Assembly (NCBI GenBank): GCA_029287875.1
Contig: JARFQH010000385.1
Location: forward strand, 1-11,230
Reading direction: 5' to 3'
From: Desulfobacteraceae bacterium
GTDB lineage: Bacteria; Desulfobacterota; Desulfobacteria; Desulfobacterales; SG8-13
Length of the DNA: 11,230 nucleotides
Below the pieces are notes generated by a model that made no database searches, was not told the origin of the DNA, and saw only the letters and a program-made list of their open reading frames with translations. How positions within the stretch are numbered: the first letter of the stretch is position 1; each line of letters opens with the position of its first letter. The position numbers and the translations under genes are program-made. Below are positions 1-6,743 of this stretch, piece after piece.

Positions 1-526
1 TTTTTGGTTCTTTATTTTTGACGTTAGATAACGTTGACTTGTATCTGTGATTTCAATTCCGCTGATTTTCTATGAATAAGTTTTTTCTATTCCACGATTT
101 TTTGTAATTCCAGAAGCATTTATATGTTAAAGCATGCTCAATGTCACCATTGAGTTTGATACGTTGTATATATAAAATTTTTAGAGAAATAATTCGATAC
201 AAGTAGATCGACCTTATCACAAAAAGAATTGATAAAGGACAGCACTAAATATTGTGGTTGGCCTTCGTGGTTTCGGAGTTTTTAAAAGTTACGCTTAATA
301 GCAGCTACTGCAATCCGGCACTCTATTATGCTTTGTTGGAGATATTGCAGGCTTCAAAATGTTCAAAGAATCCATGCTCACCATTAGATATCCTTTAATC
401 AGTTTAAAGGGGTGTCCATGGCTGAGCGAAAATACCTTAAAAAATCAAGCTATCCAAAACTTTTAACATCTTGGTCAATTTACACGCACGATAAGTGAAA
501 ATCACAGCTTTTCGCCATGACAGCAC
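1..526. other. AT-rich non-coding stretch
   Basis: No convincing gene is seen on either strand. The stretch is AT-rich with many short A/T runs, quite unlike the GC-rich right half of the window. The only items worth naming are a short hairpin at 392-410 (CCTTTAA, loop tcagt, TTAAAGG) and the doubtful small ORF directly after it at 418-498. I saw no tRNA, CRISPR or integron-type array. It may be an intergenic region or eroded accessory DNA next to the recombinase remnant further right. Confidence 0.5.
418..498 (+). CDS. possible 26-residue ORF, doubtful
   Basis: The ATG at 418 is preceded by AAAGGGG about 5 bases upstream, an acceptable ribosome binding site, and the frame runs 26 codons to TGA. 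The product would begin MAERKYLKKSSYPKLL; it is basic, with no signal peptide or membrane helix. I do not recognise it. It could be the surviving start of a longer gene, or chance. The 7-bp inverted repeat at 392-410 ends inside the ribosome-binding region (407-413 is part of it), so it could mask translation, but that is only an inference. Confidence 0.2.
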   Translation: MAERKYLKKSSYPKLLTSWSIYTHDK

Positions 527-1081
527 CTATTTCGCAATGGAATCGATGTGTTCAGTCCATCCACTCAAGCATGTCTTCCAAGCACCTGGTTGGCAGAAAG
601 TCTCACCTTCGCGTCGAAGTGCGAAGACGTGGTCCTTCGGGATTCCGGCTGCGGCATAGGCATCGAAATCAGTAGACGAGTCTCCGTATGCAAACTCTAC
701 TTTCCAGCCATGTGCGAGGTAGTCTTGTAATGTTCGTGTCTTGAAGCGAGCATGGTCCTTTTTATCCTCAACCGTTTCTGTGACGTGGACATTACCATCA
801 GGAAAGCCATTTTCCTTCAACCACTTAGGTATATTTGTCTGAAGGATGGTAATACGGGCGCTGAGATAAATGATCTTGTAGCCCTTGTCAGCATAGATAT
901 TCACGGCTTTCGCCGCATCCCTGCGTGCTTCCCAAAATTCTAAAGGATGTGGAGTGAGTGTGCCGTCAATATCAAACACAACGGCCTTTGCCTGTTTTTG
1001 TGGGGCATTCTGAATATCAGCAGATAATTGCATACAACTACTGCACAGCATAACCATCAAAAAAATAACTATATTACGCAT
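527..1081 (-). CDS. HAD-family phosphatase, lipin/LNS2-like, probable lipoprotein
   Basis: A 184-residue haloacid-dehalogenase-superfamily phosphatase. Motif I is DIDGT at residues 37-41 (nucleophile Asp37, acid/base Asp39). Motif II is the Ser in YLSAR (Ser74). Motif IV is YGDSSTDFD (Asp134, Asp138). The short chain with almost no cap domain and the overall layout resemble the LNS2 catalytic region of lipin-type phosphatidate phosphatases, but the substrate cannot be read from sequence. The N-terminus has a hydrophobic stretch followed by LCSSC. Cys16 is a plausible lipid anchor, although Cys rather than Leu at -3 makes the lipobox imperfect; simple secretion is the alternative. Either way it should act outside the cytoplasm. 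The ribosome binding site is weak (gaaaaaga). It appears to be a single-gene unit. Confidence 0.85.
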   Translation of the reverse strand: MRNIVIFLMVMLCSSCMQLSADIQNAPQKQAKAVVFDIDGTLTPHPLEFWEARRDAAKAVNIYADKGYKIIYLSARITILQTNIPKWLKENGFPDGNVHVTETVEDKKDHARFKTRTLQDYLAHGWKVEFAYGDSSTDFDAYAAAGIPKDHVFALRREGETFCQPGAWKTCLSGWTEHIDSIAK

Positions 1082-1313
1082 GGGATATCTTTTTCAAAGA
1101 ATTGGCGGAGGAGGCATAAGGTTGGTGCATATCAAGTAATTATGCATTTCCGGATATCATCAAACTTGTTATCTCATCCGATTAACACGCTGATCTTATC
1201 AAAAAACAGATACATTGAGAGTAACTGGTAAAAATCAGACCCATCAAGACGTGTGCCTTCTTGCCAATAGACAACTTTACAGAATTTAAACCAATTATAC
1301 AGATATCGTTCGG

Positions 1314-1454
1314 CTATAGTGGTTTCATACCCTTTTTAATTGCCAAATAAACACCAAGAAACAATAAAATTAATCCGATGAGGTGAAGTTGATATTTTGC
1401 TATTAGGATCAGACCAGCGAAAGCAAGGGCAGCTCCCAATATTTTGTATTTCAT
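1314..1454 (-). CDS. small two-helix membrane protein, 46 aa
   Basis: A short ORF on the minus strand from ATG at 1454 to TAG at 1314. It begins MKYKILGAALAFAGLILIAK and continues into a second hydrophobic helix ending GVYLAIKKGMKPL. The design is a basic N-terminus, helix one (about residues 5-19), a short polar link with YQLH, helix two (about 24-39) and a positively charged tail, as expected for a genuine inner-membrane miniprotein with both ends inside. The ribosome binding site is weak (gaagaattgagt before ATG). Function unknown. Two well-formed helices with positive-inside charges argue against a chance ORF. It lies divergent from the recombinase remnant, with about 150 bases between them. 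Confidence 0.5.
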   Translation of the reverse strand: MKYKILGAALAFAGLILIAKYQLHLIGLILLFLGVYLAIKKGMKPL

Positions 1455-1601
1455 ACTCAATTCTTCAGAATTAGAGTTTGTGTTTGCTATAAGCGTAACT
1501 AATTGAATTTACATTTAAATTGCATATACGATCTGGATATAATATCCTTACCTCGGGCATTGCCCGAATGTCAAACCCTCATTACAAAAAGGAGTTAAGC
1601 C

Positions 1602-2439
1602 ATGAAAGTGTCAAAAGCCGCTGCAATCTGGATCGATTACCACAATACCCACTCAAAAAAAATACCGTTCGATCATATCAATCCGTTATTGAACGATTCT
1701 GCCAGGATTTCGGTGATGCCGAAATTGGGCAGGTTACACCGGATGGTGTCCTTTCATTTCTGAACAGTTTCACCAACGGTAACAAACCCTACACAAAGCG
1801 CGTTCGCTATTCCCACCTGTCGGCATTTTTCAATTTTTTCCGTAATAACATCGAGCCTGACATGGTTAATCCGTGTGATACGCCCATGATCCGTAAACTG
1901 TACCGGGAAAGGGTGGTCTCCAGATGGGAAATCATCGAAAAAGAGACCGTTGACGAGATCATATTCAGAACAGTCAAAGTCCGAAATAGGCTGATTCTTG
2001 AATTGATGGCCCGAGGTGGCATGCGGATCGGCGAGGTGTTGAAACTGCGATTAAATGATATTCAGGATCGAAAACTGATCCTTCGAGAACCCAAAAGTGG
2101 CAAGGAACATGAAATCGTGTTCATCCCGCAAAAGATAGCTGACAGGCTCCGTGATTATGCGACAAAAAAATGCAATAGTCCTCAAGATCGGATATTCCCG
2201 ATTTCCTATGAGGCGGCCCGGATGATGGTTTTAAAAGCAGGAAAGCTGTTCGGAATCCATTTGAGGCCGCAGACCTCCGGCGGCATTCGGCAACCTACGC
2301 CTCCAGATCCGGGGTACCTATCGAGATTGTGAGTAAGTTAATCCTCCGCCATGCGAACCTTTTGTCGACCACTCAAAGGTATCCGGGAACGATCAGCGAT
2401 GTAGAGGCGATCAGATGGATTGAGAATCTTTATGGCTAA
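1602..2439 (+). pseudogene. tyrosine recombinase (phage-integrase family), two frameshifts
   Basis: Site-specific tyrosine recombinase. The best start is ATG 1602, with GGAG at 1591-1594 seven bases upstream, reading MKVSKAAAIWIDYHNTHSKK. The frame then breaks in a run of eight A (1655-1662, nine needed) and continues as NTVRSYQSVIERF. The SAM-like N-terminal core-binding domain follows, then the catalytic domain with ARGGMRIGEVLKLRL (first catalytic Arg). A second missing base near 2271 breaks the frame just before the HxxR box. The shifted frame from 2272 reads DLRRHSATYA, then ILRHANLLSTTQRYPG with the nucleophile Tyr, ending at TAA 2437-2439. With both bases restored the length is 840 nt, or 279 residues, a normal integrase size. 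As it stands, the 1520-start or 1568-start reading lacks HxxR and Tyr, so it should be inactive. Homopolymer sequencing error could explain the first break, less readily the second. Confidence 0.85.
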
Positions 2440-2447
2440 AACGAAAA

Positions 2448-2478
2448 AGGGGTGGCTCCCTCTGTGGGCGTCACCCCT
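2448..2478 (-). terminator. probable intrinsic terminator for the kinase transcript
   Basis: Stem AGGGGTG (2448-2454) pairs with CACCCCT (2472-2478), and the loop holds a further CCC/GGG pairing. Read on the minus strand the hairpin is followed by TTTTTCGTTTTA, a good U-tract. On the plus strand no T run follows. It therefore fits transcription coming from the kinase gene, whose stop is about 230 bases upstream on that strand, and it begins 8 bases beyond the recombinase stop. Confidence 0.55.
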
Positions 2479-2640
2479 GTACTCACAGATATGATTTGGC
2501 TACTTCAAGGAACTCCGCTCGATGATAGCTTTGGAACAATAGCATGTACATTTACCTGGGACTGGGTACAGGTTTGTTGGAGTAATCACATGAATCGACT
2601 TTAATACGTTCACTACCATATATTGTAGGGTCTATTGTGC

Positions 2641-2701
2641 TTGGTGTTGGTAAGGTTTAATTGACCAGCACCAACAACATTCATGAATAGGATAATTATC
2701 C
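2641..2701. repeat. hairpin and two palindromes after the kinase gene
   Basis: TTGGTGTTGGT (2641-2651) pairs with ACCAGCACCAA (2664-2674) with one mismatch. ATTCATGAAT (2679-2688) is a perfect palindrome. GGATAATTATCC (2690-2701) is a perfect 12-bp palindrome ending 9 bases from the kinase stop codon. No T run follows the hairpin on either strand, so a terminator role is not supported. They may be mRNA 3' structure or protein binding sites. Confidence 0.35.
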
Positions 2702-2710
2702 CTGAGTCGA

Positions 2711-4333
2711 CTATTTCGTTTCGTCCAGCACCTCTCGAACCCTGGCAGCCAGGGTCTGCACTGAAAAGGGTTTCTGGATGAACTGAACACCTTCGTCCAG
2801 CACGCCGTGATGAGCGATGACATCGGCCGTGTAGCCGGACATGAACAGGCGCTTGAGCTTCGGATACAGCGACAACAGGTTCTTGGCCAGGTCCCTGCCG
2901 TTCATCTCGGGCATGACCACGTCAGTCATGAGCAGGTGGATCTCGCCGGCATGCTCCCGCGCCAGACGAATCGCCTCACCCGACGTGGGGGCAGCCATTA
3001 CCGTGTAACCCCGGCGTTCCAGTATCTTCGTGGTGATATCCAGGATCATGGGCTCGTCTTCCACCAAAAGGATGGTTTCATGACCGCTTGCGGCCGATTG
3101 TGCCGCACCCATATTGGTAGTCCGGCCTGCCTCGGTCGCGTGCAGGGGGAGGTAAATTTTGAAGGTCGTTCCCAGGCCCGGCTCACTGTATGCATCGATG
3201 AAACCGTTATTCTGCTTGGCGATGCCATAGACTGTGGCCAGCCCCAGGCCGGTGCCTTTGCCTACCTCCTTGGTGGTGAAGAACGGTTCGAACAGGTGTG
3301 AGAGCGTCTCGGCGTCCATGCCGCAGCCATCGTCGCTAACGGCCAGCAGCACATACTTGCCGGGGACAAACCCCACATGCGCGGCGCAGTATGTTTCGTC
3401 AAAGGTGACGGTTCCCGTTTCGATGTTGATCTTGCCCGTATCGTGGATCGCATCCCGTGCGTTGACGCACAGATTGGCCAGCAACTGTTCGATCTGGGAG
3501 GGGTCCATCCTAACCGGGCCCAGGTCCTTGCCCGGCAGCCATGCCAGGTCGATGTTTTCGCCGATTAGCCGCCGCAGCATCTTGAGTGTGTCTTCTACGA
3601 TCTCGTTCAGGTCGAGCAACTTGGGCGCCACGGTCTGCTTGCGGGCAAAGGCAAGTAGCTGCCGGGTGAGGTTTACGGACCTCTGGGCTGCTTTTTGGAT
3701 ATCTGTTAGCGTCCCATGGATCGGATCAGTTGGGCTGATCCCCAGCATGCCCAATTCCGTATAGCCAAGGATCGCCCCCAGCATATTGTTGAAGTCGTGG
3801 GCCACACCGCCGGCCAGGCGGCCGACCGACTCCATCTTCTGGGCCTGGTTTAATTGTGCTTGGAGTTTCTCCCGCTCTTCATCCACCCGTTTGCGTTCGG
3901 TGATGTCATGAATAACGGAATGAAGGAGATCTTTTCCTTTGGCTTCGATTTTGCTGCTGACCACCTCCACATCCCGGATGGATCCATCCACCAGCCTGTG
4001 ATGGAATTCAAAATGGATTCGTTGGTTGGTCTTGGCCTTTTCCATCTCCTGCTTTATTTCTTCGGGTGAAAGGGTATTGAAGTCCTGAATCCTCATTTGT
4101 TGGAGCTGTTCCCGCGTCCCTCCGTAGAATTTTGCTGCCGCATTATTGGCGTTTAAGATGTTTCCGCTATCCGGATCGATGACCAGCTGGACTGTGGCGT
4201 GGCATTCGAAAAGGTTCCTGAAAAGTGACTCGCTATCCCGCAGCGCCTCTTGTGCCTGCTTAATTTCGAAATAAGATTTCTCCAATACCCGTACTCGTTT
4301 CTCAAGCTCTTCATAGACCGGTTTTTTAGGCAT
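2711..4333 (-). CDS. PAS-histidine kinase-receiver hybrid sensor kinase
   Basis: Cytoplasmic hybrid sensor kinase. The chosen start is the ATG at 4333 (MPKKPVYEELEKRV), because AGGGA sits 6 bases upstream. An in-frame ATG at 4351 has no ribosome binding site. Length is 540 residues. Order, numbered from the longer start (subtract 6): a charged coiled coil 10-40, a PAS domain with PAC tail about 40-155 ending HDITERKR, HisKA with phospho-His185 in GGVAHDFNNML, an HATPase domain with N box (NLCVNARDAI, 293-302), G1 (DDGCGMD), F box (LFEPFFTTK) and G2 (GKGTGLGLA), then a C-terminal receiver with phospho-acceptor Asp477 (LLMTDVVMPEMNG) and Lys527. All key residues are present. No membrane helix is seen, so the signal is probably intracellular and sensed by the PAS domain. 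No partner response regulator is in the window. Confidence 0.95.
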   Translation of the reverse strand: MPKKPVYEELEKRVRVLEKSYFEIKQAQEALRDSESLFRNLFECHATVQLVIDPDSGNILNANNAAAKFYGGTREQLQQMRIQDFNTLSPEEIKQEMEKAKTNQRIHFEFHHRLVDGSIRDVEVVSSKIEAKGKDLLHSVIHDITERKRVDEEREKLQAQLNQAQKMESVGRLAGGVAHDFNNMLGAILGYTELGMLGISPTDPIHGTLTDIQKAAQRSVNLTRQLLAFARKQTVAPKLLDLNEIVEDTLKMLRRLIGENIDLAWLPGKDLGPVRMDPSQIEQLLANLCVNARDAIHDTGKINIETGTVTFDETYCAAHVGFVPGKYVLLAVSDDGCGMDAETLSHLFEPFFTTKEVGKGTGLGLATVYGIAKQNNGFIDAYSEPGLGTTFKIYLPLHATEAGRTTNMGAAQSAASGHETILLVEDEPMILDITTKILERRGYTVMAAPTSGEAIRLAREHAGEIHLLMTDVVMPEMNGRDLAKNLLSLYPKLKRLFMSGYTADVIAHHGVLDEGVQFIQKPFSVQTLAARVREVLDETK

Positions 4334-4339
4334 TGTAAT

Positions 4340-4344
4340 TCCCT
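4340..4344 (-). promoter_or_regulatory. ribosome binding site deciding the kinase start
   Basis: Minus-strand AGGGA six bases before ATG 4333, lying inside the upstream in-frame codons MEQGIT. It supports the shorter reading starting MPKKP. Confidence 0.6.
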
Positions 4345-4351
4345 GTTCCAT

Positions 4352-4693
4352 TACGATCTGGTCGATTTATAGATTCTTGCATTATCCGAAAATACGGCAA
4401 GTTTTCACAATAGTAGTGGTATCCTAGAATCGATTTTGATTCACAATTCTGTCAATTACCAGCGATCCGAGAGGGCATACATCAATAACGGTCGCTCAGG
4501 TATGGATTTGCATAGCATATCAGCTTGAAGGGAAAATACAAGATGTTGGGGATGGGCTATGGGGTCGGCTCAACTGTGATACATTGAGACTATATTGATC
4601 TTATGGAGTTGGTCAATACTTGAGCTTGCAAAGATCTGAAGTGACGGCGATGCCAAGACACCCCCCACATATTGTGGTCAAGTGAAATGTCGC
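4352..4693. other. intergenic region, no gene seen
   Basis: About 340 bases between the kinase start and the acyl-CoA dehydrogenase remnant. It must contain the kinase promoter, but I could not single out a convincing -35/-10 pair. The only structure noted is a 16-bp near-perfect direct repeat at 4491-4506 that recurs at 4689-4704. A 20-codon ORF on the minus strand near 4516 has no support. Confidence 0.4.
4491..4506 (+). repeat. direct repeat copy A
   Basis: GTCGCTCAGGTATGGA. The same sequence with one mismatch (T for A at position 12) occurs at 4689-4704. The starts are 198 bases apart. Confidence 0.5.
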
Positions 4694-4704
4694 TCAGGTT
4701 TGGA
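4689..4704 (+). repeat. direct repeat copy B
   Basis: GTCGCTCAGGTTTGGA, 15 of 16 bases identical to copy A at 4491-4506. This copy spans the stop codon and last codons of the acyl-CoA dehydrogenase remnant. Confidence 0.5.
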
Positions 4705-5011
4705 ATGGCGGTTTAGTTGCAAACTGTAAGGCGCGGCGACCCAAATCGGCAATATCATTTGGAGGAGCGCCTGATAGAAGGTCATTTAGAAAAATTTCAG
4801 GAGGATAAAACTCAGCGGCCCTAATCATATCACGGAATACCTGCATTAAGAGCACGTTGCGCGGGCCTTCCCACAACTCATTGACCATAGCATCGCGGAA
4901 AATACGTGGAAGCGCACTGAAATCTTCGATAACTCCGTGACCGCCGAAGATACTAATGCCAACCACGTTGGCAATGCCCCGATTCGTAGGACCAACCACA
5001 TAGCTAATCAT
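4694..5011 (-). pseudogene. acyl-CoA dehydrogenase, C-terminal remnant
   Basis: Only the last 105 residues of an acyl-CoA dehydrogenase-type flavoprotein remain, against more than 500 expected for the AidB-like branch it resembles. The diagnostic piece is GGHGVIEDFSALPRIFRDA followed by VNELWEGPRNVLL, the C-terminal helical-domain signature (GGxGxxED, RD, EGxxNV) near the FAD/substrate site. The N-terminal and middle domains and the catalytic base are missing. The visible ATG at 5011 is preceded directly by an in-frame TAA and has no ribosome binding site, so it is not a real start: the coding sequence was cut here. The intact 3' end (PPFQT, TGA) shows the loss is 5' only. It abuts another 5'-truncated remnant on the opposite strand. 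Confidence 0.8.
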
Positions 5012-5185
5012 TTAACGCTGGGTGCCGGCAAAAAAAAAGTCCTGGGCGGCAAGACGCCTAAAGTAATGGGCGGTGTTCAGAGAAGCAACCTGCTCTACCT
5101 GCTTCTCGTTCTCGCCCTCGTTCCGATGGTCTCGATCGTCGGATGGTTCGGAGCTACCATGACCTTTCCGATCGAAAAGAAGTAG
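5012..5185 (+). pseudogene. membrane protein, C-terminal remnant
   Basis: The plus-strand reading from about 5012 to TAG at 5183-5185 gives a basic segment, a hydrophobic helix (NLLYLLLVLALVPMVSIVGW) and the tail FGATMTFPIEKK. An efficient hairpin terminator starts two bases after the stop, so this is the true 3' end of a once longer gene. The internal ATG at 5066 would give 39 residues but lacks a ribosome binding site. I do not recognise the family; a final membrane helix of a multi-helix respiratory or transport protein is the best guess. Codons upstream of about 5012 are the antisense of the acyl-CoA dehydrogenase remnant, so the 5' part is lost. The alternative is a functional single-helix miniprotein. 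Confidence 0.5.
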
Positions 5186-5187
5186 AT

Positions 5188-5225
5188 AGGGGGCATATCG
5201 ACCGAACGATCGAGATGCCCCCTTT
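5188..5225 (+). terminator. strong intrinsic terminator
   Basis: AGGGGGCAT (5188-5196), one A, then TCGA pair with TCGA, one G, then ATGCCCCCT (5210-5223), around the loop ccgaacga, followed by TTTG. The 13-bp stem has a single A/G mismatch. It lies between convergent genes. The plus-strand T tract is better, but the stem may also stop minus-strand transcripts leaving the OmpA-family gene. Confidence 0.8.
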
Positions 5226-5252
5226 GTTGCCTTGACTCAAATTGGATTTATT

Positions 5253-6413
5253 TTATTCAGCTGCCCGGAACTCGACCCTGCGGTTCTGGGCGCGGCCTTC
5301 CTTGGTGTCGTTGGAGGCCACGGGGTTCGCCTCTCCATAGCCTTTGGCGCTGATGGCATTCGGATCGATGCCTTTGCCTTCCAGATAGGCCTCAACCGTC
5401 TTGGCGCGTCTCTCCGACAAGCCGAGGTTGTATTCTTCTGTACCGATGCTGTCCGTGTAACCCTGTACTTCCACCTTGATGCCGGGATTTTTCTCGTAGA
5501 CCACGATCGCTTCATCGAGGATCGGATAGGCGCCGGGTTTGAGGTCGTATTTGTCGAAGTCGAATAAAATATCGCCCTGGTAAGCCCAGCAGCCGTCTGA
5601 GTTGACCGAGGCCCCCTTGGGCGTGTTGGGGCACTTGTCCAGATTGTCGAGGATCCCGTCTCCGTCGCTGTCTCCGATGACCGCCACTACGACGGGCGGC
5701 TCACCGCCGCAGAATGCCGCACCCACGAAATCGGCCATCCCTTCGCTGGAGTATACGGTATCGGCCGTGGTGGAAAACCCGCACTGCCCGATCCGCGCGA
5801 TCTCGTCCATCAGCTCTTTGCCGCCCGGGTCGTCCCCGACCAGAACGGTGTAAAAGCAAACATTGTCTCCATATTGCTTTTTCACTTCCTCGGCCGCCTT
5901 CGAGGCATCCATTCCCACATTCTTTTTGCCGTCACTCACCAGAATAACGGCGGTCGTTCCGCTCATCGATGCATTATCAACGCCGCCGGCGCTGAAAGCG
6001 TTCCCGATCGGCGTGTAACCGCCATAGTTGACCTTGCCTAGGGAGGCCTCGACATCCTCCTTTGAATAGGCCCCGGGACCAAACATCGACCTTGTATCTC
6101 TGCTGAAGCCCGCTCCAAAGGTTCTCACGGCGGCGCCCAGATTCATGCCGCCCGGAATGGTCTGGTTCATCCGGCTGACCACTTCCTCGGCGGTCCTGAA
6201 CTTGGTCTGGTCCTTGTACTTTTCCCCCATCGAGCCCGAGGCATCCAGCAGGACCAGGAAGTTGTCCGTCTTTTGTTCGTAGCAGGTTGATTGAATCGAC
6301 TGAGGAACGAAAGCCGGTTCCATCTTTTTGGGTTCGGGCTGCATGGAAGCACAACTCATCAACAAACCGACCGAGCCTAGCGCAAAAAGTTTTTTCCATA
6401 ATTCTTTAACCAT
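5253..6413 (-). CDS. VWA-TSP3-OmpA domain lipoprotein
   Basis: A 386-residue outer-membrane lipoprotein that probably ties the envelope to peptidoglycan. The start MVKELWKK at 6413 is set by AGGAGG five bases upstream; an in-frame ATG at 6437 is not supported. The lipobox LLMSC places the lipidated Cys at residue 21. A von Willebrand A domain (about 50-235) carries the metal-ion site DASGS at 57-61 (DxSxS) and VSDG later. One thrombospondin type-3 calcium-binding repeat follows (GDSDGDGILDNLDKCPNTP, about 247-265). The C-terminal OmpA/Pal domain (about 280-385) has ILFDFDKYDLK, GYTDSIG and NLGLSERRAKTVEAYL, including the Asp and Arg expected to bind diaminopimelate. A secreted VWA joined to an OmpA domain suggests ligand binding or assembly at the cell surface; the partner is unknown. 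It is alone in its transcription unit. Confidence 0.93.
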   Translation of the reverse strand: MVKELWKKLFALGSVGLLMSCASMQPEPKKMEPAFVPQSIQSTCYEQKTDNFLVLLDASGSMGEKYKDQTKFRTAEEVVSRMNQTIPGGMNLGAAVRTFGAGFSRDTRSMFGPGAYSKEDVEASLGKVNYGGYTPIGNAFSAGGVDNASMSGTTAVILVSDGKKNVGMDASKAAEEVKKQYGDNVCFYTVLVGDDPGGKELMDEIARIGQCGFSTTADTVYSSEGMADFVGAAFCGGEPPVVVAVIGDSDGDGILDNLDKCPNTPKGASVNSDGCWAYQGDILFDFDKYDLKPGAYPILDEAIVVYEKNPGIKVEVQGYTDSIGTEEYNLGLSERRAKTVEAYLEGKGIDPNAISAKGYGEANPVASNDTKEGRAQNRRVEFRAAE

Positions 6414-6418
6414 CTTGA

Positions 6419-6424
6419 CCTCCT
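6419..6424 (-). promoter_or_regulatory. ribosome binding site deciding the OmpA-lipoprotein start
   Basis: Perfect AGGAGG on the minus strand, five bases before ATG 6413. It rules out the longer in-frame start at 6437, which would contain this site inside its coding sequence. Confidence 0.85.
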
Positions 6425-6518
6425 TTTCATGTTTCACAACTGTTTTTCCCGCTGTCTGCAGCAGGTAAGATTGATTTTAACCCCATTGGTACCGTCCACC
6501 CCCCAAGAGGCTCGCCAA

Positions 6519-6543
6519 TTGAAACTTAAATTGTCCGTTTCAA
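6519..6543. promoter_or_regulatory. dyad TTGAAAC-N11-GTTTCAA, operator-like
   Basis: Perfect 7-bp inverted repeat with an 11-base spacer, about 105 bases upstream of the lipoprotein start codon. Half-site spacing of roughly two helical turns (centre to centre 18) suits a dimeric regulator. No regulator gene is visible nearby, so the role is inferred from geometry only. Confidence 0.35.
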
Positions 6544-6604
6544 GTGGCACTGTACCGATATTGGTATCAAAATCAAGAGAAAATAATGCTGTTTGTGAAA
6601 AAGT

Positions 6605-6629
6605 ATATTGGACTTTGGTCCAATATTTT
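6605..6629 (-). terminator. 9-bp hairpin, possible operon terminator
   Basis: ATATTGGAC (6605-6613), loop tttg, GTCCAATAT (6618-6626): a perfect 9-bp stem. On the minus strand it is followed by ACTTTTTC and on the plus strand by TTTG. It is the first hairpin with a T run after the permease operon ends at 6921, so it could be that operon's terminator, now separated from it by the 158-bp mobile element. It could equally be an operator for the lipoprotein gene. Confidence 0.4.
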
Positions 6630-6735
6630 GAATTTAGTTTTGAATCGTTTGTTTCACTCTCACTTGTTCTCGGCCGATCACAACGACCGATTGTACAAAA
6701 CAGTGCTGTTGTGCTGTAACCTGTTGATCGATCCT

Positions 6736-6743
6736 CTGCTTTC
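6736..6743 (+). repeat. target-site duplication, left copy
   Basis: CTGCTTTC, immediately left of the element's GTAA end. An identical 8-mer lies immediately right of the other end at 6902-6909. Confidence 0.8.

Larger units (their letters stand above)
6425..6743. other. upstream region of the OmpA lipoprotein gene, no gene
   Basis: AT-rich DNA without a credible coding region. It holds two clear inverted repeats (6519-6543 and 6605-6629). It should contain the promoter for the minus-strand lipoprotein gene. A weak candidate on the minus strand is TTGATT, 16 bases, TACAGT, at roughly 6550-6580, but this is not strong. Confidence 0.4.

Noticed and set aside
1..1600. Integron-like cassette array (small genes, AT-rich, next to an integrase)
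   Set aside because: No attC-type paired core sites were found, and the recombinase lacks the extra domain expected of IntI.
1655..1662. Programmed frameshift in the A8 run of the recombinase
   Set aside because: It could account for only the first break; the second, at about 2271, has no slippery sequence, so decay or error is simpler.
1520..2332. Recombinase read as an intact 270-residue protein
   Set aside because: The start lacks a ribosome binding site, the N-terminus is out of frame with the real start at 1602, and the C-terminus loses HxxR and the catalytic Tyr.
3234..3764. Plus-strand ORF of 176 codons over the kinase
   Set aside because: It is the antisense of the HATPase/HisKA region, which has all kinase motifs intact.
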